DNA of 64,000 nucleotides from Glandiceps talaboti (lineage: Eukaryota > Hemichordata > Enteropneusta > Spengelidae), in assembly GCF_964340395.1 (NCBI RefSeq), contig NC_135552.1:25620181-25684180 (forward strand), read 5' to 3'. A model generated the notes under the pieces. That model ran no database searches, was not told the DNA's origin, and saw nothing but the letters and a program-made list of their open reading frames with translations. Positions 1 to 13,240 of this stretch are shown here, in pieces. Numbering within the stretch: position 1 is the first letter of the stretch; the number at the start of each line of letters is the position of its first letter. The translations under genes and the position numbers were made by a program.

Positions 1-204
1 TTGTGACGATGCAGATGCTTTTAGAGAACTTTCGTATTGGACATATATCAGGAACAGATTAGGAATTTGTTGCTATCTTCCACATTACTTATCATGGAAA
101 TATTTGTTTTTGTATACGATTACTGAACAAAAACTTCTAACTTCTGAGGTACCGCTTTCAGTTTGAGTCAAATAATTGTATGTGTTTGTGCTTATTGTTT
201 ACAG

Positions 205-1919
205 GCTGTTGCCAATTGGCACACCAAGTCTGATATTGAAATCTATGTTACAAGTTGATAACCTTATCGCTGTGTGGAAGTCATTGGGGCTATTCTCTGC
301 TGCAGTCATTGTTGGACTTCTTATCCATTGGTTTATTACACTTTCATTGATATACTTCATCACAACCAGGAAGAATCCGTACTTATATCAACTGCGATGT
401 GCACGTGCTATTTTGATGGCAATGATCACCAAAACCAAGTATGACACGATTTTGTATTTCTACGATTGCAACGACAGACAGGATTTATTGACTGGTTATG
501 CAACAATAATGACAAAATGACAAATCGGAAGTTTCTATAAAATCGTCCACTTTACGAAACACACCGTATATGCTTATTCAATCGTTAGGCCTTGATGTGG
601 TTTCTGATGGCATAATGCAGTAACTGCATCGTATCAATTATGTAGGCCTAAAAATCCACATTCTTTGTCAATCTCTTGTTCTTGAAGAGATTTCCTCAAA
701 AAACTATTTTCGTGGGGTGTATTTATTCAAGTTGGAATAAGGTATACCAGGGTTCAACTCTGAAAATGCCATATATACTACAAATTTAGCATAATGCATA
801 GATTTGAAACCGATATAATATTGTAACAAGCATTACTAACAAGGGGACATTTTTTGAAGAATATATTGTATGAAATACTCAATAATTATTAATAAAAATA
901 CACTCTAAATTTGACTTTCCTCACAAAATAATACAATGAACCATGCTCTGTAACTACAGTATTTCATGATATTACATAAAAAGAAAAAGAAAAAAGAAAG
1001 CAAGCAAACTGATAAACAAACAAACAAACAAACAAACAAACAAACAAACAAACAAACAAACAAACAAAACCCCAAAAACGGGTACTGTTAATTTTTGAGA
1101 GATACATCTACTGATCGGTAATAGGTGATTGAATGATCCTCAGAAAAGGCTCTTGTTTGGGATAAATTCGATATTTTTGATACATTGAAATGGTAACATT
1201 AAATGGTCGGTGGTTTTCTTACAGCGCTGCCAATATGCCAGAGATATTCCGCTGTGTTGAAATCAACAACGGTGTCAACAGGAGAATCAGTAACTACGTG
1301 GTGTCTCTAAATGTGGGGATGAAGAGTGATGGTTCTGCTTTATTCATTATAAGTGGTGCTCTGTATCTAGCTCAGTCCGTCGGGATGGCTTTGAACTTTG
1401 GACATATCTTAACAATGGCGTAAGTAAGATATTCATAACATTGCAGGTAGTAGAACCACCATGATTGACATTGTGACAGTGTGAATGTGAGGGTCGATAA
1501 AAACCCAGTTCAGAGTAGGACAGTGAAACACTATTGCCTTAAAGAGGTGTAGAAAAACGTTTGTCTGTGTAATCCTTATGTCTCCACTGATAATAAAGTA
1601 CTAATGCAAGAGCCCGAGATTGAACCCCTCGCCTTTTTAAACACAACTTCATAACTGATAATAGTAGTACTACAAATATGTCATCATCGTAAACTACAAA
1701 TTGTAACCTATTTTGTTTCAGCATTGTTGCATGGGTGATGGGACTGTGTTTACCAGCTGTGCCAAGCGCAAGCCTCGTATCCATAGTGACGGTTTGCAAT
1801 GCAGTTGCAATTCCTACATATAATATAGGATTATTGGTATCCATGGAATGGTTACTGTAAGTGTAAACAAAATATGATATTCTCTCTTTGTACGTACGTA
1901 CGTACGTACGTACGTACGT

Positions 1920-1972
<53 letters not shown>

Positions 1973-2569
1973 CGCGTGTGTGTGTGTGTGTGTACGTATG
2001 TATGTTTACTAACCCTTTCATCCTTCCTGCACTCACTCTCTTCGCCCTCCTGTTTGTATCTTGTTCTAGTACGTTCCCACATAGTTACAGTAGCTAACGT
2101 TTAGACGATCACATTATTTTGGTATGTTCTAACGTACATGTGTGTATCATAATTATTTCGTTGTAAGGGTTAGACGGTGTTGATGAATATATGTGAGTGT
2201 TTAAGTCATAGTGATTGTGATTGTCATTGGTAATTTAAAGCTTGTTGACTCCTAGGTGTAAAAGTAGCTCCTGGAAGGCTCACACATCTTCAGCAAAGGT
2301 GTTATTGATTATTCACTTAGCACTAAATGGTCTAAAATAAAAAAATTATGATTAACATTGCGTAAACCTTTAAATTTACTTTGTATATTGATTATATATA
2401 CAGGGATGCATTGAGAACCGCTGTCAACTGCGTCAGTCATTGTTCGGCAGCTGGGATAGTTGACTCTATAATGGGCAAGGATATTGAAGAACCGAAGGCT
2501 AACGGCACAGATATTGCTGTGCCAGTGGAAAGTGGAAACACAAAGGAAGAAGGCGAATCGTTTTTATAA
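205..2569 (+). CDS. SLC1-family amino acid transporter, 3' part (four last exons)
   Basis: The coding exons are 205-438, 1225-1419, 1722-1856 and 2404-2569, and their splice phases agree (2, 2, 2). The 5' exons lie before the window. The joined protein follows the C-terminal half of SLC1 sodium-coupled glutamate/neutral amino acid transporters: TM6 with a GLLIHWFITLSLIYF-like stretch and RKNP, HP1, TM7 with an SDGSAL stretch and LNFGHILTMA, HP2, and TM8 with LRTAVN. These are plasma-membrane carriers that move amino acid with sodium. The key sites are altered: the HP1 serine cluster reads KTNAA, the usual NMDGT reads KSDGS, and the sodium-site aspartate after the LRTxxN segment is His. It is therefore a divergent member whose substrate cannot be told. 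The C-terminus ends in SFL, which fits a class I PDZ ligand. The first intron donor is GTATGA, chosen for phase and family alignment. Confidence 0.85.
439..1224 (+). other. SLC1 intron with AAAC microsatellite
   Basis: The intron between the first two SLC1 exons in the window. It holds an (AAAC)n run at about 1016-1067 and otherwise only AT-rich DNA in which I see no gene. Confidence 0.7.
1888..1996. repeat. GTAC/GT/GC microsatellite in last SLC1 intron
   Basis: An (ACGT)n run followed by (GT)n with a GCGCGC core. Shorter forms recur at about 5766-5805 and 9530-9588 in units 2 and 3. The open frames here on both strands are only repeats. Confidence 0.95.
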
Positions 2570-4734
2570 GTTGACGTCGAACAGTTTTCTTTTATATTGC
2601 AATGATCGCAGCCAGAGTCGAGTAACACTAAACAGTCGTGTGCAGTCGTCTGGTGACACTAATGTATGTGTTAAATGCAATCGTGCCGGTGATTTTTTTT
2701 TAAATAATGTATTATGTTATGATAAAAATTTGTTACGAATATTCCAAAGCTGGACAAACACACGTTATGATATGAATGATAATGGAAGAGAATCAATGTC
2801 ACAGATAATTTTGGGTCACGTCTTCAAAATAATTAGAAGGCAAAATCGTCAACAGTCATATTACAAATATAATGTCCATCGGACATGTAATATTCAACCT
2901 CATGTATAGCCTCATATTAAACCTTATTTATACTTTATATGTATTTTTTTTATATTCTCATACACATTTCGATTACCTCATTTGATTTCTAAGCATTATA
3001 AATGATACCACAAGAAATTGTTTTGTCAACACGTTTTGTTAAAGATGATCATTTGTAGTAAGGACTGAATATATACACATTATTGCCATAGTAACGTGAT
3101 ACATAGAATTTGATTATACTAATGATACCGTAGAATATATGTAATGCACGTGTAATGGGTCTGGACTTGGTTTAATTTAGATTGAATTTTTGTACATTCA
3201 TACTCTTTATTTTGATATTTAAATTACTGTAAGTAGTAATTAGAATATGTACAAGACAGACAATTTGCTACAGACTGGGTGCAAATTAATACCGTTCAAC
3301 AATTATTTCATGCCCATTCCAAGTTGGATATTGACTATTCATTCCACTTGGATTACTGGATTATTTCAAACAATCGAAATGTATCGATTAAATTAAAGAC
3401 TACAATGGAAGGTAATCTGGTATGTTCATCTTTGCTTGTATAGTGGTGGCTTATAAACAACATGTTTGACTCAAGTCGTGTAATTCAGTTGATGATGCAG
3501 CCATGCATGTTGTTCGGTTAATTCTTTTTTAATATTTTTTTTTCTAATTAAAGGTGATAAAACAACATGTATGGTTTAATGTTGTGTTACTATGGTACCG
3601 TATGGCGCGCAACAAAATAATATTCATTGGTGGGCAATAAAGTACCCAATATCATCATACAGGGATCCACAAAGAAATACTAATTGTCCATCACATGTGG
3701 GAATATAAACTTTGAATTTCTCAAATTCTACCGTCGGATGATGCTATGTAAAGTCATAGCTGCCGAAAATCCAAATATCGATGTTTCGTTTGTACCACTT
3801 TGAATATGTGAAGAATACGCTAAAATTCGTTCATTGCAAACAGTTTTTATTTTTTCGATGGCTTAAATTTGATTTCCGAAAAGAATCATCCTGTAATTTC
3901 TTAATTCTCGTACACTTTAATGGTATTTTTAGCTGTCAACACTTTATCTCCACAATAGAGAATTAATATCATTTTTTTTGTCATTTTGCAGAATTCTCGT
4001 CCTAAGTGTCATGTATGACATACGTTTTTGAATAGCCGGTTTCAAATTAGATGAATACAGTGAATTGTACAAACAACCATCGTGTGTCACAACATAGTTA
4101 ATCTAGATAATTACAAAACTTGAATAATTCAACATATGACATATCTACATACGTCATGCATAGCAGCACACGTTGAGTTCTGAAGTTTGCCACTCGGTAG
4201 TCTTGGTTACCTAGACTCTCATCGTTGGGGCTACGCTATGCAGGTATCATTTTGAAAAGTTAGGTGAGTAAGACAGCTAGATGTATAAGTGAAGCTGTGT
4301 TGGAGCAGTAGTACAATTCTAATACTTAAATTGAATGCTGTCATATGAAGTTGTATATGGAATATATCGTGCAAAATCGATATATGCGAACTGGTAGCAA
4401 TTTAGTTCAAATTCGATGAACCATCACAAATCAATATGTAACTTCACTAAAAGGAGCCTCAGTTATCCATATTTGAGCGTTTACTACGTCACAGTTGTGT
4501 TCAGTATATTATTTAAACCTTGAGTTCATACAAACTTTGCAATTAATTATTGATGCAAAGCTGTGCGCTAGAAACTTTATTGTTACAGAATCCCTTTACA
4601 ACACAGTTGCACCCAGAATGCCATTTGATTTCATTGGATTTCATTGGATATGATTACATGCAGTTCAAATGTATAGATATCACATCTACTAAAATGTGTA
4701 ATACTGAGTTGACAATATTCATATTGGCTAACGT

Positions 4735-4955
4735 ACTAAAACAATGGTTAACATAATAAAACAATAGTTAATAAAACAATGGTTAATGTAATAAAACAAT
4801 GGTTAATGTTAAAAAACAATGGTTAATGTTAAAAAACAATAGTTAATAAAACAATGGTTAATATAATAAAACAATAGATAATGTAATAAAACAACAAGTA
4901 ATGTTAAAAAACTTGGTAATGTAATAAAACAATGGTTAATGTAATAAAACAATGG
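4735..4955. repeat. AATAAAACAATGGTTAATGT minisatellite
   Basis: About ten imperfect copies of a roughly 20-bp unit carrying AATAAA-type hexamers. Counterparts lie at 8507-8727 and 12170-12405. The third array has been reshuffled most. Confidence 0.85.
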
Positions 4956-5160
4956 TAGTTTGAGAAACACATCACATGAGTGTGTTTTATTTTGAGGATT
5001 GTTGAGGATGCTTCCTCTATGCCCTCTTTTCATCGCTACGTTATTTCCTTTGAGGTACATGTGTACTTAATATGAAAACGTCTATCTGTATTAATATATC
5101 TCTTCCTTTGTTTTTCCCTGGACCCATTCCTTCTCATGTACACTCAGATACCCACATTCA

Positions 5161-5161
5161 C

Positions 5162-5205
<44 letters not shown>
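5161..5205. repeat. CTGT microsatellite in tandem unit 1
   Basis: A pure tetranucleotide run. The matching runs at about 8934-8970 and 12612-12655 differ in length. Confidence 0.95.
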
Positions 5206-5752
5206 ACGCCACCACCAAGTAATATAATTTATCACACAACCACAAACCACAATGATTGAATTCTCCGTATTGAAACTCCTTATAAATACCCTATGTTCGT
5301 ATTACATGGTTTGGTGGTGTTTTCATAGGATTTATTCCTGAATAACATCCGCGTCCTCCTTGATACAGCCAACCCCTAACGAGAAGCAGTAACCTAGTAC
5401 AAGTAATAACAACCGTGTAGCATGTATTAAAACACACGAGAAACCACATACATTAAGACCTCACGTGCAAACCCCTTTACATTCCAAAGTAACAGAACTA
5501 TATCAAAATGTACGTTAGGAATGTTGTTATATCGTGTCACTAAAATCTATGGCGATTGTCAAAAAATGATACACGTGCAATGACACCACATTTGGTAAAC
5601 TCAAGTTCGAATCGCGATGGAATTTTCCACTTAAGAAGCCTCTCAAGTGCATTGTATATAGCTATTATTGGTAGGAATCATATTCGTCTTCATATGTTGC
5701 ATGTCCTAAAAGTAACAATTGTTTCTTTGCAAATAGGATATGAGTAAAAACG

Positions 5753-8700
5753 ATGATATTCTCTTTGTACGTACGTACGTACATACGTGTGTGTATGTAT
5801 GTGTGCTAACCCTTTCATCCTTCTTGCACTCACCCTCTTCGTCCTCCTGTTTGTATCTTGTTCTAGCACGTTCCCACATAGTTACAGTAGCTAACGTTTA
5901 TACGATCACATTATTTTGGTATGTTCTAACGTACATGTGTGTATCATAATTATTTCGTTGTAAGGGTTAGACGGTGCTGATGAATATATGTGAGTGTTTA
6001 AGTCATAGTGATTGTGATTGTCATTGGTAACTTAAAGCTTGTTGACTCCTAGGTGTAAAAGTAGCTCCTGAAAGGCTCACACATCTTCAGCAGAGGTGTT
6101 ATTGATTATTCACTAAATGGTCTCAAATAAAAAATTATGATTAACATTGCGTAAACCTTTAAATTTACTTTGTATATTGATTATATATACAGGGATGCAT
6201 TGAGAACCGCTGTCAACTGCGTCAGTCATTGTTCGGCAGCTGGGATAGTTGACTCCATAATGGGCAAAGAAATTGAAGAACCGAAGGCTAACGGCACAGA
6301 TATTGCTGCGCCAGTGGAAAGTGGAAACACAAAGGAGGAAGGCGAATAGTTTTTATAAGTTGACGTCGAACAGTTTTCTTTTATATTGCAATGATCGCTG
6401 CCAGAGTCGAGTAACACTAAACAGTCGTGTGCAGTCGTCTGGTGACACTAATGTATGTGTTAAATGCAATCGTTCCGGTGATTTTGTTTAAAATGATGTA
6501 TTATGTTATGATAAAAAGTTGTTACGAATATTCCAAAGCTGGACAAACACACGTTATGATATGAATGATAATGGAAGAGAATCAATCTCACAGATAGTTT
6601 TGGGTCACGTCTTCAAAATAGTTAGAAGGCAAAATCGTCATCAGTCATATTACAAATATAATGTCCATCGGACATGTAATATTCAACCTCATGTATAGCC
6701 TCATATTAAACCTTATTTATACTCTATATGTATTTTTTTATATTCTCATACACATTTCGATTACCTCATTTGATTTCTAAGCATTATAAATGATACCACA
6801 AGAAATTGTTTTGTCAACACGTTTTGTTAAAGATGATCATTTGTAGTAAGGACTGAATATATACACATTATTGCCATAGTAACGTGATACATAGAATTTG
6901 ATTATACTAATGATACCGTAGAATATATGTAATGCACGTGTAATGGGTCTGGATTTGGTTTAATTTAGATTGAATTTTTGTACATTCATACTCTTTATTT
7001 TGATATTTAAATTACTGTAAATAGTAATTAGAATATGTACAAGACAGACAATTTGCTAAAGACTGGGTGCAACTTAATACCGTTCAACAATTATTTCATG
7101 CCCATTCCAAGTTGGATATTGACTATTCATTCCACTTGAATTACTGGATTATTTCAAACAATCGAAATGTATCGATTAAATTAAAGACTACAATGGAAGG
7201 TAATCTGGTATGTTAATCTTCGCTTGTATAGTGGTGGCTTATAAACAACATGTTTGACTCAAGTCGTGTAATTCAGTTGATGATGCAGCCATGCCATTTG
7301 TTCGGTTAATTCTTTTTTAATATTTTTTTTTCTAATTAAAGGTGATAAAACAACATGTATGTTACTATGGTACCCTATAGCGCGTAACAAAATAATATTC
7401 ATTGGTGGGTAATAAAATACCCAATATCATCATACACAGGGATCCACAAGGGAATACGAAATGTCCATCACATTTGGGAATATAAACTTTGAATTTCTCA
7501 AATTCTGCCGTCGGATGATGCAGTGTAAGGTCATAGCTGGTGAAGAATCCAAATATCGATATTTCGTTTGTACCACTTTGAATATGTGAAGAATACGCCA
7601 AAATTCGTTCATTCGCAAAATAGTTTTTATTTTTTCATTCCCGAAAAGAATCATCCTGTAATTTCTTAATTCTCGTATAATAATCATTTTTTTAGCTGTC
7701 AACACTTTACCTTCATAATAATGAATTATAGAAATTTTTCTCATTTTGCAGAATTCTCGTCCTAATTGTCATGCATGAAATACGTTTTTGAAAAGCCGGT
7801 TTCAAATTAGATGAATACAGTGGATCGTGCAAACAACCACCGTGTGTCACAACATAGTTAATCTAGATAATTACAAAACTTGAATAATGCAACATATGAC
7901 ATTTAATGCATTATATCTACATACGTCATGCATAGCAACACAAGTTGAGTTCTGAAGCTTGCCACTCAGTAGTCTTGGTTACCTAGCCTGTCATCGTTGG
8001 GGCTACGCTATGCAGGTATCATTTTGAAAAGTTAGGTGAGTAAGACAGCTAGATGTATAGGTGAAGCTGTGTTGGAGCAGTAGTACAATTCTAATACTTA
8101 AATTGAATGCTGTCATATGAAGTTGTATATGGAATATATCGTGCAAAATCGATATATGCGAACTGGTAGCAATTTAGTTCAAATTCGATGAACCATCACA
8201 AATCAATATGTAACTTCACTAAAAGGAGCCTCAGTTATCCATATTTGAGCGTTTACTACGTCACAGTTGTGTTCAGTATATTATTTAAACCTTGAGTTCA
8301 TACAAACTTTGCAATTAATTATTGATGCAAAGCTGTGCGCTAGAAACTTTATTGTTACAGAATCCCTTTACAACACAGTTGCACCCAGAATGCCATTTGA
8401 TTTCATTGGATTTCATTGGATATGATTACATGCAGTTCAAATGTATAGATATCACATCTACTAAAATGTGTAATACTGAGTTGACAATATTCATATTGGC
8501 TAACGTACTAAAACAATGGTTAACATAATAAAACAATAGTTAATAAAACAATGGTTAATGTAATAAAACAATGGTTAATGTTAAAAAACAATGGTTAATG
8601 TTAAAAAACAATAGTTAATAAAACAATGGTTAATATAATAAAACAATAGATAATGTAATAAAACAATAAGTAATGTTAAAAAACTTGGTAATGTAATAAA

Positions 8701-8933
8701 ACAATGGTTAATGTAATAAAACAAGGGTAGTTTGAGAAACACATCACATGAATGTGTTTTATTTTGAGGATTGTTGAGGATGCTTCCTCTATGCCCTCTT
8801 TTCATCGCTACGTTATTTCAGTTGAGGTACATGTGTACTTAATATGAAAACGTCTATCTGTATTAATATATCTCTTCCTTTGTTTTTCCCTGGACCCATT
8901 CCTTCTCATGTACACTCAGATACCCACATTCAC

Positions 8934-8969
<36 letters not shown>

Positions 8970-9516
8970 ACGCCACCACCAAGTAATATAATTTATCACA
9001 CAACCACAAACCACAATGATTGAATTCTCCGTATTGAAACTCCTTATAAATACCCTATGTTCGTATTACATGGTTTGGTGGTGTTTTCATAGGATTTATT
9101 CCTGAATAACATCCGCGTCCTCCTTGATACAGCCAACCCCTAACGAGAAGCAGTAACCTAGTACAAGTAATAACAACCGTGTAGCATGTATTAAAACACA
9201 CGAGAAACCACATACATTAAGACCTCACGTGCAAACCCCTTTACATTCCAAAGTAACAGAACTATATCAAAATGTACGTTAGGAATGTTGTTATATCGTG
9301 TCACTAAAATCTATGGCGATTGTCAAAAAATGATACACGTGCAATGACACCACATTTGGTAAACTCAAGTTCGAATCGCGATGGAATTTTCCACTTAAGA
9401 AGCCTCTCAAGTGCATTGTATATAGCTATTATTGGTAGGAATCATATTCGTCTTCATATGTTGCATGTCCTAAAAGTAACAATTGTTTCTTTGCAAATAG
9501 GATATGAGTAAAAACG
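5753..9516. repeat. Tandem unit 2 of the SLC1 terminal-exon triplication
   Basis: The second unit. Near the exon (about 5,760-6,640) it looks most like unit 3. From about 8,000 to its end it is nearly identical to unit 1. Between about 7,260 and 7,990 it differs from both, including a short deletion near 7,640. The mosaic fits unequal crossing-over plus conversion. Confidence 0.9.
6193..6349 (+). pseudogene. Duplicate SLC1 terminal exon, copy 2, with early stop
   Basis: A copy of the terminal exon at 2404-2569 with the acceptor AG kept and the same phase, so it could be spliced. A serine codon (TCG) of copies 1 and 3 is TAG here, ending the protein after GE and removing the last three residues, SFL. 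The rest stays open and differs by few residues (for example GKEIEE for GKDIEE). It may be a used alternative last exon or a decaying copy. Confidence 0.7.
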
Positions 9517-12500
9517 ATGATATTCTCTTTGTACGTACGTACGTACGTATGTGTGTGTGTGTGTGTCTGTGTGTGTACGTATGTATGTGTGCTAACCCTT
9601 TCATCCTTCTTGCACTCACCCTCTTCGTCCTCCTGTTTGTATCTTGTTCTAGCACGTTCCCACATAGTTACAGTAGCTAACGTTTATACGATCACATTAT
9701 TTTGGTATGTTCTAACGTACATGTGTGTATCATAATTATTTCGTTGTAAGGGTTAGACGGTGCTGATGAATATATGTGAGTGTTTAAGTCATAGTGATTG
9801 TCATTGGTAACTTAAAGCTTGTTGACTCCTAGGTGTAAAAGTAGCTCCTGAAAGGCTCACACATCTTCAGCAGAGGTGTTATTGATTATTCACTAAATGG
9901 TCTCAAATAAAAAATTATGATTAACATTGCGTAAACCTTTAAATTTACTTTGTATATTGATTATATATACAGGGATGCATTGAGAACCGCTGTCAACTGC
10001 GTCAGTCATTGTTCGGCAGCTGGGATAGTTGACTCCATAATGGGCAAGGATATTGAAGAACCGAAGGCTAACGGCACAGATATTGCTGCGCCAGTGGAAA
10101 GTGGAAACACAAAGGAGGAAGGCGAATCGTTTTTATAAGTTGACGTCGAACAGTTTTCTTTTATATTGCAATGATCGCAGCCAGAGTCGAGTAACACTAA
10201 ACAGTCGTGTGCAGTCGTCTGGTGACACTAATGTATGTGTTAAATGCAATCGTTCCGGTGATTTTGTTTAAAATGATGTATTATGTTATGATAAAAAGTT
10301 GTTACGAATATTCCAAAGCTGGACAAACACACGTTATGATATGAATGATAATGGAAGAGAATCAATCTCACAGATAATTTTGGGTCACGTCTTCAAAATA
10401 GTTAGAAGGCAAAATCGTCAACAGTCATATTACAAATATAATGTCCATCGGACATGTTATATTTAACCTCAGGTATAGCCTCAACCATTATAAATGATAC
10501 CAGGACTGAATATATACACATTATTGCCATAGTAACGTGATACATAGAAGATGATTATACTAATGATACCGTAGAATATATGTAATGCACGTGTAATGGG
10601 TCTGGATTTGGTTTAATTTAGATTGAATTTTCATACTCTTTATTTTGATATTTAAATTACTGTAAGTAGTAATTAGAATATGTACAAGACAGACAATTTG
10701 CTACAGACTGGGTGCAAATTAATACCGTTCAACAATTATTTCATGCCCATTCCAAGTTGGATATTGACTATTCATTCCACTTGGATTACTGGATTATTTC
10801 AAACAATCGAAATGTATCGAGTAACTAAAGAACAACAATGGAAGGTAATCTGGTATGTGAATCTTTGCTTGTATAGTGGTGGCTTATAAACAACATGTTT
10901 GACTCAAGTCGTGTAATTCAGTTGATAATGCAGCCATGTATGTTGTTCGGTTAATTCTTTTTTAATATTTTTTTTTTCTAATTAAAGGTGATAAAACATC
11001 ATGTATGGTTTAATGTTGTGTTACTATGGTACCGTATGGCGCGCAACAAAATAATATTCATTGGTGGGCAATAAAGTACCCAATATCATCATACAGGGAT
11101 CCACAAAGAAATACTAATTGTCCATCACATGTGGGAATATAAACTTTGAATTTCTCAAATTCTACCGTCGGATGATGCTATGTAAAGTCATAGCTGCCGA
11201 AAATCCAAATATCGATGTTTCGTTTGTACCACTTTGAATATGTGAAGAATACGCTAAAATTCGTTCATTGCAAACAGTTTTTATTTTTTCGATGGCTTAA
11301 ATTTGATTTCCGAAAAGAATCATCCTGTAATTTCTTAATTCTCGTACACTTTAATGGTATTTTTAGCTGTCAACACTTTATCTTCACAATAGAGAATTAA
11401 TATCATTTTTTTTTGTCATTTTGCAGAATTCTCGTCCTAAGTGTCATGTATGACATACGTTTTTGAATAGCCGGTTTCAAATTAGATGAATACAGTGAAT
11501 TGTACAAACAACCACCGTGTGTCACAACATAGTTAATCTAGATAATTACAAAACTTGAATAATTCAACATATGACATATCTACACACGTCATGCATAGCA
11601 GCACACGTTGAGTTCTGAAGTTTGCCACTCGGTAGTCTTGGTTACCTAGACTCTCATCGTTGGGGCTACGCTATGCAGGTATCATTTTGAAAAGTTAGGT
11701 GAGTAAGGCAACTAGATGTATAAGTGAAGCTGTGTTGGAGCAGTAGTACAATTCTAATACTTAAATTGAACGCTGTCATATCAAGTTGTATATGGAATAT
11801 ATCGTGCAAAATTGATATATGCGAACTTGTAACAATTTATTTCAAATTCGATGAACCATCACAAATCAATATGTAACTTCACTAGAAAGAGCCTCAGTTA
11901 TCCATATTTGAGCGTTTACTACGTCACAGTTGTGTTCAGTATATTATTTAAACCTTGAGTTCATACAAACTTTGCAATTAATTATTGATGCAAAGCTGTG
12001 CGCTAGAAACTTTATTGTTACAGAATCCCTTTACAACACAGTTGCACCCAGAATGCCATTTGATTTCATTGGATTTCATTGGATATGATTACATGCAGTT
12101 CAAATGTATAGATATCACATCTACTAAAATGTGTAATACTGAGTTGACAATATTCATATTGGCTAATGTACTAAAACAATGGTTAATAAAACAATGGTTA
12201 ACGTAATAAAAAATGGATAGTATAATAAAACAATGGTTAGTGTAATTAAACAAAAAACAATAGTTAATAAAATGGTTAGTATGATAAAACAATGGTTAGT
12301 GTAATAAAACAATACATGTAGTTAATAAAACAATTGTTAAAGTAATAAAACAATGGTCAATGTAAAAAAACAATCATTTTATGGTTAATGTAATAAAACA
12401 ATGGTAGTTTGAGAAACACATCACATGAATGTGTTTTATTTTGAGGATTGTTGAGGATGCTTCCTCTATGCCCTCTTTTCATCGCTACGTTATTTCCTTT

Positions 12501-12614
12501 GAGGTACATGTGTACTTAATATGAAAACGTCTATCTGTATTAATATATCTCTTCCTTTGTTTTTCCCTGGACCCATTCCTTCTCATGTACACTCAGATAC
12601 CCACATTCACAGTC

Positions 12615-12656
<42 letters not shown>

Positions 12657-13240
12657 ACGCCACCACCAAGTAATATAATTTATCACACAACCACAAACCA
12701 CAATGATTGAATTCTCCGTATTGAAACTCCTTATAAATACCCTAAGTTCGTATTACATGGTTTGGTGGTGTTTTCATAGGATTTATTCCTGAATAACATG
12801 TAGCGTAAGTTACCTCATGACCTGACCGCGTCCTCCTTGATACGGATACAGCCAAACCCTAACGAGAAGCAGTAACCCAGTACCAGTAATAACAACCGTG
12901 TAGCACGTATTAAAACACACGAGAAACCACATACATTAAGACCTCGCGTGCAAACCCCTTTACATTCCAAAGTAACAGAACTATATCAAAATGTACGTTA
13001 GGAATGTTATTATATCGTGTCACTAAAATCTATGGCGATTGTCAAAAATGATACACGTGCAATGACACCACATTTGGTAAACTCAAGTTCGAATCGCGAT
13101 GGAATTTTCCACTCATATCAAGAAGCCTCTCAAGTGCATTGTATATAGCTATTATTGGTAGGAATCATATTCTTCTTCATATGTTGCATGTCCTAAAAGT
13201 AACAATTGTTTCTTTGCAATTAGGATATGAGTAAAAACGA
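9517..13240. repeat. Tandem unit 3 of the SLC1 terminal-exon triplication
   Basis: The third unit. It has deletions of its own near 10,480-10,510, matches unit 1 closely at about 10,930-11,680, and has a reworked minisatellite at about 12,170-12,405. The array ends at 13,240, where GAGTAAAAACG is followed by unrelated sequence. Confidence 0.9.
9973..10138 (+). CDS. Duplicate SLC1 terminal exon, copy 3, intact
   Basis: A full copy of the SLC1 terminal exon with intact acceptor, phase and SFL end. It codes TM8 and the cytoplasmic tail. It has no upstream exons of its own, so it can only be used if splicing from the donor at 1856 skips copies 1 and 2, or if the array is being made into new genes. 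Usage is unproven. Confidence 0.5.

Larger units (their letters stand above)
1874..5752. repeat. Tandem unit 1 of the SLC1 terminal-exon triplication
   Basis: The first of three direct tandem units of 3.7-3.9 kb. It begins in the last SLC1 intron just before a (GTAC)n/(GT)n tract, contains the terminal coding exon and its 3' flank, and ends at GGATATGAGTAAAAACG, where the next unit begins. Besides the exon it carries a roughly 20-bp minisatellite and a (CTGT)n run. I see no other gene in it; the short open frames here are chance ones. Confidence 0.9.

Noticed and set aside
1539-2104. Open frames on both strands over the GTAC/GT tract
   Set aside because: They are translations of a microsatellite (Thr-His or Val-Cys-Arg runs) inside the SLC1 intron.
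2484-2909. 141-codon frame overlapping the SLC1 terminal exon and its copies
   Set aside because: An off-frame shadow of the exon running into the 3' flank; not kept in length among the three units.
4550-5060. Conserved short frames in the three units (for example 4550-4756, 8322-8528, 11985-12206)
   Set aside because: They are alike only because the DNA was duplicated. No domain, and they end in the minisatellite.
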